This document shows, piece by piece, positions 7,432 to 14,810 of a stretch of 64,000 bases of DNA. Within the stretch, counting starts at the first letter, position 1, and every line of letters begins with the position of its first letter. The position numbers and the translations under genes were made by a program. Below the pieces are notes generated by a model. It was given only the letters and a program-made list of their open reading frames with translations. It searched no databases and had not been told where the DNA came from. Source of the stretch: Campylobacter concisus (GTDB lineage Bacteria; Campylobacterota; Campylobacteria; Campylobacterales; Campylobacteraceae); the NCBI RefSeq assembly GCF_003048575.1, contig NZ_PIRZ01000002.1:248001-312000 (forward strand). The letters are read 5' to 3'.

Positions 7432-8445
7432 AATTTTATCAATTATCTCTTTTGCTCCATTTGGCAAAAGAATCTCTTTTAGAGCTTTGCTGCTTTTATT
7501 TAGATCAAAATTTTCTATCATTCTTATAACTTCATCTTTGTTTAAAATTTCTCCATTTTGCAAGCAAATTTCAGCAATGCCTTTATCTTTTAAAAATTTA
7601 GCGTTATAAAACTGATGATTGCCAGCGGCATAAGGAAATGGCACAAAGATAGATGGCAAAGCATTTGCACAAAGCTCCCAAAGCGAGCTAGCTCCTGCTC
7701 TTGATATGGCAAGGTCAGCCTTGCTCATCTTATTTTCTATCTCTTTACTAAATTCAAAAATTTCTAAATTCGTTTCATTAAAGCCAAGTTCATCATATCT
7801 TTTTTTAAGTTCATCAAAGCCATTTTTACCACATTGATGAGTTATATTTATGCCTTTTTCTTTAAGATATGGAGCTAAATTTATAGCTAGTTCATTTATC
7901 GCTTTTGCGCCTTGCGAACCTCCTAAAAACAAAATAGTCTTTAATTCCTCTCTCACTCTTGCACTATCGAAAAATTTCTTTGCTACGGGATAAGGGTAGG
8001 GCGAAGCTTTATCATAAGAGCTAAAAAAGCCTTTTGCATAAGGCTTTAAAATTTTATTTAATTTGCCCATTACAGCATTTTGTTCGTGGATAAAAAGTGG
8101 CACTTTTGAGATAATGGCTGCAATGGCTGCTGGAGCTGCTGAATAGCCACCAACGCTAATGACTACCTTAACGTCATTTTGCTTAAAAATTTTTCTACAT
8201 TTTAAAGCAAGATTTACGATATTTGTTAGTGATTTTAGTTTAGCAAAGCCTCTCTTATTTACTACGCCACTACTTGGTAAGAAAAATTTTTGTAAAAAAT
8301 TCTCGTCATTTTCAAACCAAAATTTATCTTGCCCACTAGTTGAGCCGATAAATATAGGCTTAATATCTCGTCTATTTAGCTCCTCGCAAAAGCTTCTTGC
8401 GATAGCTAAATGCCCACCAGTACCTCCACCGCAAATAACAATCAT
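7423..8445 (-). CDS. murG: UDP-GlcNAc:undecaprenyl-PP-MurNAc-pentapeptide GlcNAc transferase MurG
   Basis: MurG adds GlcNAc to lipid I to make lipid II at the inner face of the cytoplasmic membrane. The 340-residue GT-B enzyme has the N-terminal GGGTGGH loop (residues 6-12), the HEQNAVMGKLNK block, a FLGGSQGAKAIN loop opening the C-terminal domain, and the AISRAGASSLWEL and PYAAGNHQFYNAK donor-binding blocks. Its start overlaps the ftsW stop by 4 bases, so the lipid II synthase and a lipid II polymerase are translationally coupled. The 3' end overlaps the convergent 244-aa gene by 9 bases. Confidence 0.97.
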   Translation of the reverse strand: MIVICGGGTGGHLAIARSFCEELNRRDIKPIFIGSTSGQDKFWFENDENFLQKFFLPSSGVVNKRGFAKLKSLTNIVNLALKCRKIFKQNDVKVVISVGGYSAAPAAIAAIISKVPLFIHEQNAVMGKLNKILKPYAKGFFSSYDKASPYPYPVAKKFFDSARVREELKTILFLGGSQGAKAINELAINLAPYLKEKGINITHQCGKNGFDELKKRYDELGFNETNLEIFEFSKEIENKMSKADLAISRAGASSLWELCANALPSIFVPFPYAAGNHQFYNAKFLKDKGIAEICLQNGEILNKDEVIRMIENFDLNKSSKALKEILLPNGAKEIIDKILN

Positions 8446-9602
8446 AATTTTGCCCTTTTACTAACCATCAAAACCATACCGATACCGATACAAATCGCAA
8501 GCACAGAGCTACCGCCGTAACTAAGAAATGGCACAGCAATACCTTTAATAGGCGTGATCGATGTGATACCATAGCTATTCATTAAAAATGAAAACGATAA
8601 GATAAGCCCGACACCAAGCGTAAATAGATGATAGACCTTATTTTCGCTTCTAGCTGAAATTCTAAAAATTCTATAAAGTAGCGCTATAAATATAGTTACA
8701 ATACACAAAATACCAAATACACCAACCTCTTCAGCGATACCAGCTAATACAAAGTCAGTATGGACCTCACTTAAAAAGCCGAGCTTAAAGATACCAGCGC
8801 CAAGCCCTTCGCCGAAAAATTCGCCATGCTTTATAGCGTTTAATGAGTGAGAAATTTGATATGGCTCTGGCGCATCAGCTACTCTTAATACATCTGCAAC
8901 ACTGTCAGGCAAGAAAGAAAGCACCATATTTTGTATCGTGCCCCACCATGATTTTATACGTAAAATTCTATGCTCAGAGCTGATTATCGCTACTGTCATA
9001 ACAAAAGCGGCCCCTAAAATACCGATACTAAAAAGTCTCGCACTTGCTCCTGCAAAAAGTGCCATCGTCACAAATGTAAGTGCTAGCACGACCACTTGAC
9101 CAAGGTCATTTTGCATAACAGCAATAAGAAAGATAGCAACACCAAAAAGAATAATATAAGGCATAAGTATTTTAATCTCATCTAGCAAGGTTCTTTTGCC
9201 TTCACTAAATTTTCTAGTAAAACTCCAAGCTAAGAAGTAGACAAAACCGATTTTAAAAAACTCGACTGGAGCTAGTGAAAAGCCAGGCAGTCTAATCCAG
9301 CGTCTAGCACCGCCAGCGTCAGTTACCATAGAAGCTGGTAATGCATGCATTAACCCCATAGCGATACCACAAGATATAAGAAGGCCAAACCCTATCCAAA
9401 CAAGCGTCTTTTCAGGATTGAGCCTAGAGAGCCACCACATAATGAAAATTCCGATGCAACCAACAATAAACTGGCGGACAAAAAAGTGAAACTCGTCGTA
9501 ATTAAAAAATAAAACCGTAAAAACTGGCAAAGATAGTGAAAAAATAATGCTTATAGCGATCAAAGTCGAACAAAGATAGAAAATGATCTTATCAACTGCC
9601 AA
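8442..9602 (-). CDS. ftsW: SEDS peptidoglycan glycosyltransferase FtsW
   Basis: This is a 386-residue SEDS-family polytopic protein with about ten membrane spans, which polymerises lipid II at the division septum. Diagnostic parts are the NDLGQVVVLALTFV region holding the conserved catalytic-loop Asp, the DFVLAGIAEEVGVFG block, and the NSYGITSITPIKGIAVPFLSYGGSS block near the end. FtsW and RodA are hard to separate by sequence; placement directly before murG favours FtsW. The start appears to be TTG at 9602, with GGAG nine bases upstream. The long extracytoplasmic loop contains the LPDSVADVL segment common in this family. Confidence 0.92.
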   Translation of the reverse strand: MAVDKIIFYLCSTLIAISIIFSLSLPVFTVLFFNYDEFHFFVRQFIVGCIGIFIMWWLSRLNPEKTLVWIGFGLLISCGIAMGLMHALPASMVTDAGGARRWIRLPGFSLAPVEFFKIGFVYFLAWSFTRKFSEGKRTLLDEIKILMPYIILFGVAIFLIAVMQNDLGQVVVLALTFVTMALFAGASARLFSIGILGAAFVMTVAIISSEHRILRIKSWWGTIQNMVLSFLPDSVADVLRVADAPEPYQISHSLNAIKHGEFFGEGLGAGIFKLGFLSEVHTDFVLAGIAEEVGVFGILCIVTIFIALLYRIFRISARSENKVYHLFTLGVGLILSFSFLMNSYGITSITPIKGIAVPFLSYGGSSVLAICIGIGMVLMVSKRAKL

Positions 9603-9668
9603 AATTTAACTCCAAGTTTAAAAAGTGCCAAAGTATAATAAAAAACGGCTTACAAAGATATTATTTGC

Positions 9669-9674
9669 TATAAT
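9669..9674 (+). promoter_or_regulatory. murI promoter, -10 TATAAT
   Basis: A perfect TATAAT preceded by TTTGC lies 21 bases before the murI ATG. The predicted transcript begins near 9681 and carries the AAGGAAGG ribosome binding site. This placement rules out the upstream in-frame TTG, which overlaps the -10 itself. Confidence 0.65.
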
Positions 9675-9694
9675 TGCAAGCTTTAAGGAAGGGC

Positions 9695-10483
9695 ATGAAG
9701 ATAGGTATATTTGACTCAGGACTTGGCGGGCTGAGCGTCTTAAATGAAGCTTTAAGCAAGCTTAGCGAGCATGAATTTTTATATTATGCAGACGTAAAAA
9801 ATGTCCCGTATGGACAAAAGAGCAGGGATGAGATTTTAAAATTTAGCTTTGATGCGGTGAAATTTCTCATAGAAAATGGCGCAAACGCCGTTGTAGTAGC
9901 TTGTAACACGGCAACAAGCGTAGCGATAAAAGAGCTTAGAGCAAATTTAAGCGTACCGATCATCGGCATGGAGCCAGCCGTAAAAAGGGCTCATGACTTA
10001 AGTCATAATGATGCCTTAAAAACGCTTGTCATAGCCACTCCAGTCACCGTAAATGGTGCAAAACTAAAAGAGCTGATCATAAATTTACACGCAAAAGATA
10101 AGACTGAGCTGCTCGCTCTACCACGCCTTGTAAATTTTGCTGAAAATGAAGAATTTGACACCGAGAATGTGAAATCATATCTAAAAGAAGAGTTAGCTAA
10201 ATTTGATCTAAGCAAATTTAGCTTTTTGGTGCTTGGCTGCACGCACTTTAACTATTTTAAAGATAGCCTAAGAGAAATTTTGCCGCCAAATATAAGCATA
10301 ATTGATGGCAACGAAGGGACAATAAACCGCCTCATAAGTGAGCTTGGACTAAAAATTTCTACTTTAAATAAAGCCCCAAAAGTTAGATTTTTCTATTCTG
10401 GCAATGAAGTATTCAGTAAATTTGAGCTAGATAAAATTTTAAGGAATTTAGCTAGATTAGAGAAGATGAGGGCGATCTGCTAG
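9695..10483 (+). CDS. murI: Glutamate racemase MurI
   Basis: MurI makes D-glutamate for the peptidoglycan stem peptide. The protein has 262 residues from the chosen ATG. It shows DSGLGG (residues 7-12), the first catalytic cysteine in VVACNTATS (Cys70), and the second in VLGCTHF. The ATG at 9695 is preferred because AAGGAAGG sits just upstream. The frame can be extended to a TTG at 9674, but that codon overlaps the promoter -10. The gene is transcribed divergently from ftsW-murG, so two wall-precursor units share this intergenic region. Confidence 0.95.
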   Translation: MKIGIFDSGLGGLSVLNEALSKLSEHEFLYYADVKNVPYGQKSRDEILKFSFDAVKFLIENGANAVVVACNTATSVAIKELRANLSVPIIGMEPAVKRAHDLSHNDALKTLVIATPVTVNGAKLKELIINLHAKDKTELLALPRLVNFAENEEFDTENVKSYLKEELAKFDLSKFSFLVLGCTHFNYFKDSLREILPPNISIIDGNEGTINRLISELGLKISTLNKAPKVRFFYSGNEVFSKFELDKILRNLARLEKMRAIC

Positions 10484-10556
10484 GTTAAATCTAACTAAAT
10501 ACCACAAATAAAAATTTTATAAAATACACTAAATTTTTATATACTCTTATATGTAT

Positions 10557-11147
10557 TTAGGCTTTTCTCTGCTTTATTATATAGACTACACTTATTACTA
10601 CAACCACCGCTAAAAGAGCGATCGTGATTATTAAAAGTGTCTGTTTATCAGGGCTTGAGCCTATAAAATAGCCGACTCCAAGTAAAACAGCACACCAAAT
10701 CCCAGCTCCAAGTGAGGTAAATAGGCAAAATCTAAAAATGTTCATCTTAGCAAGTCCGGCTGGTAGGCTGATGTATTGACGAATGCCAGGAATCAGACGT
10801 GAGTTAAATGTAGAAATTTCGCCGTGTTTATTGAAAAATGCTTCAAATTTATCCATCTTTTCGTGGGTGATGCCGACAAATTTGCCGTATTTTAAGATGA
10901 TCTCACGTCCAAAAAAGTAGCAAAGATAGTAGTTAAAAATGGCTCCAAGTAAGCTACCAAGCGTGCCTGAGATAAAGGCAAGCGCTAAGCTCATATCGCC
11001 TTTGTGAGCTAGATATCCAGCTGGTATCATCGCCACTTCGCTTGGAAATGGAAAAAACGAGCTTTCTAAAAACATCATGATAAATATGCCGGCATAACCC
11101 CAGCTACTTACACTCGCAACTATAAAATCAATAACATCATGCAGCAT
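10557..11147 (-). CDS. DedA/VTT family membrane protein
   Basis: This is a 196-residue inner-membrane protein of the DedA (SNARE-associated/VTT) family. Members are implicated in lipid scrambling or undecaprenyl-phosphate recycling and in maintaining proton motive force. The family signatures are [12 protein letters not shown] near residue 27, [19 protein letters not shown] near residue 63, and [19 protein letters not shown] near residue 115, which holds the conserved Arg-Gly and Pro-Ala-Gly pattern. About five membrane segments are visible, the last at the C-terminus before KQRKA. The exact substrate is unknown. Confidence 0.9.
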   Translation of the reverse strand: MLHDVIDFIVASVSSWGYAGIFIMMFLESSFFPFPSEVAMIPAGYLAHKGDMSLALAFISGTLGSLLGAIFNYYLCYFFGREIILKYGKFVGITHEKMDKFEAFFNKHGEISTFNSRLIPGIRQYISLPAGLAKMNIFRFCLFTSLGAGIWCAVLLGVGYFIGSSPDKQTLLIITIALLAVVVVISVVYIIKQRKA

Positions 11148-11252
11148 TTAAATTCCTGAAAAATTTTAAAGTGAGCCATTTTAGCAAAGCATAGCTTAAG
11201 CTTTTTGACAAAAATAAAGAGAGTTTGTAGCTTATAAAACAAGATGAAAGTA

Positions 11253-11280
11253 GAAACAAAATAGGGCGAAAGCTCGCCCC
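11253..11280 (-). terminator. Rho-independent terminator of the met operon
   Basis: On the minus strand GGGCGA-GCTT-TCGCCC forms a six-pair GC-rich stem (arms 11264-11269 and 11274-11279), followed by TATTTTGTTT. It lies 5 bases after the stop of the last metQ gene. Confidence 0.75.
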
Positions 11281-11284
11281 GTTT

Positions 11285-12064
11285 TTAAAATGCAGGTATA
11301 ACTTCGCCTTTATAGCGAGTGATGATGAAATTTTTAGTATCAGGGCTAAGCACCGCATCAACTAAAGCTTTGATCTTAGGGCTGTTTTCATTACCAGCTC
11401 TTGTGACGATGATGTTAGCGTAAGGACTATTAGCGTCTTCAAGTAAAAGTGCGTCTTTTGCCACGCTCATGCCAAGATCAAGGACGAAATTTGTACTAAT
11501 GGCAGCGATATCGACATCATCAAGCGTTCTTGGTATCTGAGCACCCTCAAGCTCTACAAACTGTAAATTTTTAGAATTTTTAGTTATGTCATTTATAGTT
11601 GCAACTTTTACGTTTTTATCGATCTCTATAAGACCAGCTTTTTCTAAAATTCTAAGTGCTCTATTACCATTTGATGGATCGTAAGCGATCGCAACTTTTG
11701 CACCATCTTTTAACTCTTTTATGTTTTTTATCTTTTTAGAGTAAAAGCCAAGTGGCTCGACATGGACATTTGCAACACTTACAAGGTGCAAGCCTCTAGC
11801 CTTGTTTTGCTCCTCAAGATATGGCAAATGCTGAAAGAAATTTGCATCCAAACTGCCATCTTCTGTTGCGACATTTGGGATAGAGTAGTCTGAAATTTCA
11901 GAGATAACAAGGTCGTAGCCTTTCTCTTTCAGCTTTGGCTTTACAAATTCTAAAATTTCAGCGTGCGGTACTGGCGAGACGCCGACTACGATAGTGTGGT
12001 CCTTGTCGGCTGCGTGAAGGCTTAGAGCAACTAAAGATGCGGTTAAAAGTTTGATAAATTTCAT
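11285..12064 (-). CDS. metQ: Methionine ABC transporter substrate-binding protein MetQ, second copy
   Basis: This is a 259-residue NlpA/MetQ-family protein that captures methionine for MetNI. The signature VGVSPVPHAEILE opens the mature protein, and DANFFQHLPYLE and NSPYANIIVTR follow. It is a clear paralogue of the copy just upstream. Residues 1-19 look like an ordinary signal peptidase I signal (cut near LHA-AD) with no lipobox cysteine, so it would be soluble in the periplasm rather than lipid-anchored. It is the last gene of the operon and a terminator follows at once. The two copies may differ in ligand, for example methionine enantiomers or derivatives; this cannot be decided here. Confidence 0.9.
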   Translation of the reverse strand: MKFIKLLTASLVALSLHAADKDHTIVVGVSPVPHAEILEFVKPKLKEKGYDLVISEISDYSIPNVATEDGSLDANFFQHLPYLEEQNKARGLHLVSVANVHVEPLGFYSKKIKNIKELKDGAKVAIAYDPSNGNRALRILEKAGLIEIDKNVKVATINDITKNSKNLQFVELEGAQIPRTLDDVDIAAISTNFVLDLGMSVAKDALLLEDANSPYANIIVTRAGNENSPKIKALVDAVLSPDTKNFIITRYKGEVIPAF

Positions 12065-12088
12065 TGTTTTTCCTTTTTTATTTGGTTT

Positions 12089-12125
12089 AAGCGACGCTAA
12101 AAAGGTAAAAGCTTTTACGTCGCTT
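12089..12125 (-). promoter_or_regulatory. Hairpin between the two metQ genes
   Basis: Perfect 8-base arms AAGCGACG and CGTCGCTT (plus-strand 12089-12096 and 12118-12125) enclose a second AT-rich complementary stretch, giving a long stem. No T-run follows in the direction of transcription. It is more likely an RNA-processing or stability element, or a leaky terminator setting the ratio of the two MetQ proteins, than a full terminator. Confidence 0.5.
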
Positions 12126-12140
12126 ATTTAAAAATTTTAA

Positions 12141-12923
12141 TTAAAATGCTGGAAGAATAGCGCCGTTGTATTTGATCTCGATAAATTTTTTAACTTCTGA
12201 TGAGTTTATTGCTTTATCAAGAGCTTTTATTTTAGGGCTATTTTCGTTACCAGACTTTACTACAACGTAGTTTACATACGGGCTATTTTTGCTTTCAAGC
12301 ACAAGTGCGTCTTTTACCGGATTAAGATTAGCATTTAGAGCATAGTTTGTGTTAATAACCGCGATAGTAACGTCATCAAGTGTTCTTGGTACTTGTGCAG
12401 TCTCTATCTCTTCAAATTTAAGCTTTTTAGGGTTATCAACTATATCAAGCGGAGTTTTTAGTGGATTATCGTTTAGCTTAATAAGTCCAGCATTTGCAAG
12501 AATATCTAAAGCGCGACTTTCATTTGTTGGATCATTTGGGATAGATACAGTCGAACCATCTTTTAGATCTTTGATGTCTTTTATCTTTTTAGAATAAACT
12601 CCCATTGGCTCAAGATGAACGCCAACTGTTTTTATAAGATGAGTGCCTTTGTTTTTGTTAAATTCGTCCAAATATGGAAGGTGTTGAAAGAAATTTGCAT
12701 CTAAATCGCCATCTTCTGTTGCAAGGTTTGGCGTGGTATAGTCGTTAAATTCTTTGATTTCAAGCGTATAGCCATCTTTTGCCAAAAGAGGCTTTACAAT
12801 CTCTAAAATTTCAGCATGTGGAATAGGTGTAGCACCAACGATTATTGTTTTTGATTTATCAGCTGCATTTGCACTTACACTAAGACCAAGAGCAACTAAA
12901 GAAGAGAGAAGTAGTTTTTTCAT
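12141..12923 (-). CDS. metQ: Methionine ABC transporter substrate-binding protein MetQ, first copy
   Basis: This 260-residue NlpA/MetQ-family periplasmic binding protein is paralogous to the next gene; both share the PHAEILE, DANFFQHLPYLDE and VPRTLDDV blocks. The signal peptide ends at ANAADK and has no lipobox Cys. The ribosome binding site AAAAGGAT is itself base-paired with an upstream copy of its complement (see the attenuator entry). It lies 256 bases from metI, and that gap holds a short leader reading frame and alternative hairpins, so its expression can be uncoupled from metN-metI. Confidence 0.92.
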   Translation of the reverse strand: MKKLLLSSLVALGLSVSANAADKSKTIIVGATPIPHAEILEIVKPLLAKDGYTLEIKEFNDYTTPNLATEDGDLDANFFQHLPYLDEFNKNKGTHLIKTVGVHLEPMGVYSKKIKDIKDLKDGSTVSIPNDPTNESRALDILANAGLIKLNDNPLKTPLDIVDNPKKLKFEEIETAQVPRTLDDVTIAVINTNYALNANLNPVKDALVLESKNSPYVNYVVVKSGNENSPKIKALDKAINSSEVKKFIEIKYNGAILPAF

Positions 12924-12926
12924 TTA

Positions 12927-13042
12927 TTATCCTTTTAAAATTTGCCAAGCACCAAAAAAGGATAAATTTAAGCTAGAGTGTTAAATTTCTTTTTAAGCGC
13001 TTAAGCTAGTTCTAAGCACTTAAAAAGAAATTTTGTGCTTAG
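12927..13042 (-). promoter_or_regulatory. Candidate attenuator upstream of metQ
   Basis: On the minus-strand transcript, in order: arm A CTAAGCAC (13042-13035); arm B (13033-13012), whose end GTGCTTAG pairs with A over 8 bp; arm C (13003-12983), which pairs with B over 21 bp with one G-U and a 9-base loop. A:B and B:C cannot both form. Further on, TTATCCTTTT (12965-12956) is perfectly complementary to AAAAGGATAA (12936-12927), the metQ ribosome binding site. An AAATTTAA/TTAAATTT pairing (12988-12981 with 12971-12964) links arm C to the anti-RBS region. All pairings are seen in sequence; the switching role is inference. Confidence 0.6.
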
Positions 13043-13045
13043 AGA

Positions 13046-13105
13046 TTAGTCTTTCGACAACGCGTTTTTTAATAGGCGGCACATGTGGCACATATCTGAT
13101 TTCAT
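13046..13105 (-). CDS. Met/Cys-rich leader peptide, 19 aa
   Basis: This short reading frame lies between metI and metQ: ATG at 13105, TAA at 13048-13046, product MKSDMCHMCRLLKNALSKD. Its ribosome binding site is AAAGGAT, five bases before the ATG, as good as that of metQ. Met is at residues 1, 5 and 8 and Cys at 6 and 9, so nearly half of the first nine codons need sulfur amino acids. The stop lies 3 bases before the first arm of two mutually exclusive hairpins. This geometry is classical for ribosome-stalling attenuation of a downstream amino-acid gene. That it is translated and regulates metQ is inference. Confidence 0.6.
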   Translation of the reverse strand: MKSDMCHMCRLLKNALSKD

Positions 13106-13179
13106 CTTTTATCCTTTCAGCTAAAATTAATTCGGGCAATTTTAAGGAAAAAAGCTTAAAATCAGATAAAAACAAAGGC

Positions 13180-13854
13180 CTATTTTTTAGAAATTTTATA
13201 TAAGTAGTTACCTAGAACTTGAAAAATTTGAACCATAATGATAAGAATAACCACGGTGTAGAGCATGATATCTGGGCGAAATCTTTGATATCCGTAGTTT
13301 ATAGCGACAGATCCTAGTCCGCCACCACCAACTGCTCCAGCCATCGCTGAAAAGCCGATATTTACGATAAGCGTTAGTGTAAATGCCGAGATAATGCCAG
13401 GAAGTGCCTCTACAAACATGACACGAAAGATGATCTGAAATTTCGAGCTACCAAAGCTTTGAGCGGCTTCAATTATGCCTTTATCAACCTCTTTTAGAGC
13501 GTTTTCGATTAGCCTTGCCACAAATGGAGCCGCTCCAATAGTTAGCGGGACGATCGCAGCTGTGGTGCCAATACTTGTGCCTACGATCATTTTTGTGACC
13601 GGAAATAGCACGATGATCAAAATGATAAATGGAAAGCTTCTAAGCACGTTTATAACGATATCTAGCACAAAATAAAGCTGCTTGTTTGGCTTTAATCCAT
13701 CTTTATCTGAAAGTATGAGCAAAACCGCGGGTATGAGGCCTATAGCAAAGGCGAGCAGGGTAGAGACGATGCTCATATATAGCGTCTCGCCGATAGCTGG
13801 CAACAGTATCCTAGAAAATACATCTGGAAATTTAGAAAAATCAATACAAAACAT
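13180..13854 (-). CDS. metI: Methionine ABC transporter permease MetI
   Basis: MetI is the membrane subunit of the D/L-methionine importer. The protein has 224 residues and about five membrane spans, with the ATPase-contacting EAA-like loop at IIEAAQSFGSSKFQIIFRV. I chose the ATG at 13854, which overlaps the metN stop as TGATG. A GGGAGG ribosome binding site lies just upstream inside metN; an in-frame ATG five codons earlier would begin before that site. The family blocks RSFPFIILIIVLFP and AMAGAVGGGGLGSVAINYGYQR (shown as spans) are present. Confidence 0.93.
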   Translation of the reverse strand: MFCIDFSKFPDVFSRILLPAIGETLYMSIVSTLLAFAIGLIPAVLLILSDKDGLKPNKQLYFVLDIVINVLRSFPFIILIIVLFPVTKMIVGTSIGTTAAIVPLTIGAAPFVARLIENALKEVDKGIIEAAQSFGSSKFQIIFRVMFVEALPGIISAFTLTLIVNIGFSAMAGAVGGGGLGSVAINYGYQRFRPDIMLYTVVILIIMVQIFQVLGNYLYKISKK

Positions 13855-14810
13855 CAAGCAACCTCCCATAAAACGCCACTTTGCTTGATGTAGTTAAGCA
13901 CGTTTTCTTTATCTTCTTCATCTATGTTTATGACAAGCGAGCCAAGGACGTTGTCGTTTAGCTTTTCAAGCTTGCCCCAGACTATGTTAAAGTCGATATT
14001 TAGGCTTCTAGCCATGTGTGTGATCACACTGTTTTGAGCCACTTCTTTTGGAAAAAATAGCCTGATATTTGTGCCAGTGCTTGGCAGAATTTCAACTTCA
14101 CCCAAAAATTCTTTCATCTTTTCATCTGGCTTTAAAAATAGCTCTTCAATGCTTCCAGAGCCTATGATCTTGCCACCTTCAAGCAGTATCGCACGTTTTG
14201 CGATCGATTTTACAACCTCCATCTCGTGCGTGACGATGACGACACTAATATCTAGCTCTTTGTTTATCTTCTCAAGCAATTCTAAAATTTGATTTGTCGT
14301 GTTTGGATCAAGAGCCGAAGTCGCCTCATCGCTTAGTAAAATTTTAGGATTTAAAGCAAGTGCTCTAGCGATGGCGACACGCTGTTTTTGTCCGCCACTT
14401 AGCTCGCTTGGATAGCTTTTTGCCTTGCTTTCAAGACCGACTAAATTTAAAAGCTCTCTCACTCTTTTTTCGGTTTCATCGCTTTTATAGCCCCAAAATT
14501 TAAGCGGAGTAGCGACGTTTTCAAAGACATTTTTTCTAGCCATCAAGGCAAAATGCTGAAATATCATCCCAACATCCCGCCTTAAATGTCTTTGCTGCAT
14601 CTCATCTAAATTTTTTATCTCTTTATCAAAGACTTTTAAGCTGCCATCTTGATAGCTTTCAAGCCCGTTTATGCACCTTAAAAGCGTTGATTTACCAGCA
14701 CCGCTATGTCCCACGATAGCAAAAATTTCACCCTTTTTAACCTCTAAATTTATATCAAAAAGGATCTGCGTATCACCATAAAATTTGTTTAATTTCTCTA
14801 TTTTTATCAC
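13854..14810 (-). CDS. metN: Methionine ABC transporter ATP-binding protein MetN
   Basis: MetN is the ATPase of the methionine importer. In its 318 residues, Walker A is GHSGAGKST near residue 34, the signature is [15 protein letters not shown], and Walker B is [13 protein letters not shown]. The last 80 residues form the NIL domain, which binds methionine and inhibits transport when the cell is replete. The start overlaps the valS stop by one base, so importer synthesis is tied to a synthetase gene. This arrangement also occurs in C. jejuni. Confidence 0.95.
   Translation of the reverse strand: MIKIEKLNKFYGDTQILFDINLEVKKGEIFAIVGHSGAGKSTLLRCINGLESYQDGSLKVFDKEIKNLDEMQQRHLRRDVGMIFQHFALMARKNVFENVATPLKFWGYKSDETEKRVRELLNLVGLESKAKSYPSELSGGQKQRVAIARALALNPKILLSDEATSALDPNTTNQILELLEKINKELDISVVIVTHEMEVVKSIAKRAILLEGGKIIGSGSIEELFLKPDEKMKEFLGEVEILPSTGTNIRLFFPKEVAQNSVITHMARSLNIDFNIVWGKLEKLNDNVLGSLVINIDEEDKENVLNYIKQSGVLWEVA

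Noticed and set aside
9674-9694. Upstream TTG start for murI
   Set aside because: It overlaps the TATAAT -10 element, while the ATG at 9695 has AAGGAAGG directly upstream.
12924-13179. SAM or other metabolite riboswitch upstream of metQ
   Set aside because: No recognisable SAM riboswitch core. The visible elements (short frame, alternative arms, hidden ribosome binding site) fit ribosome-mediated attenuation better.
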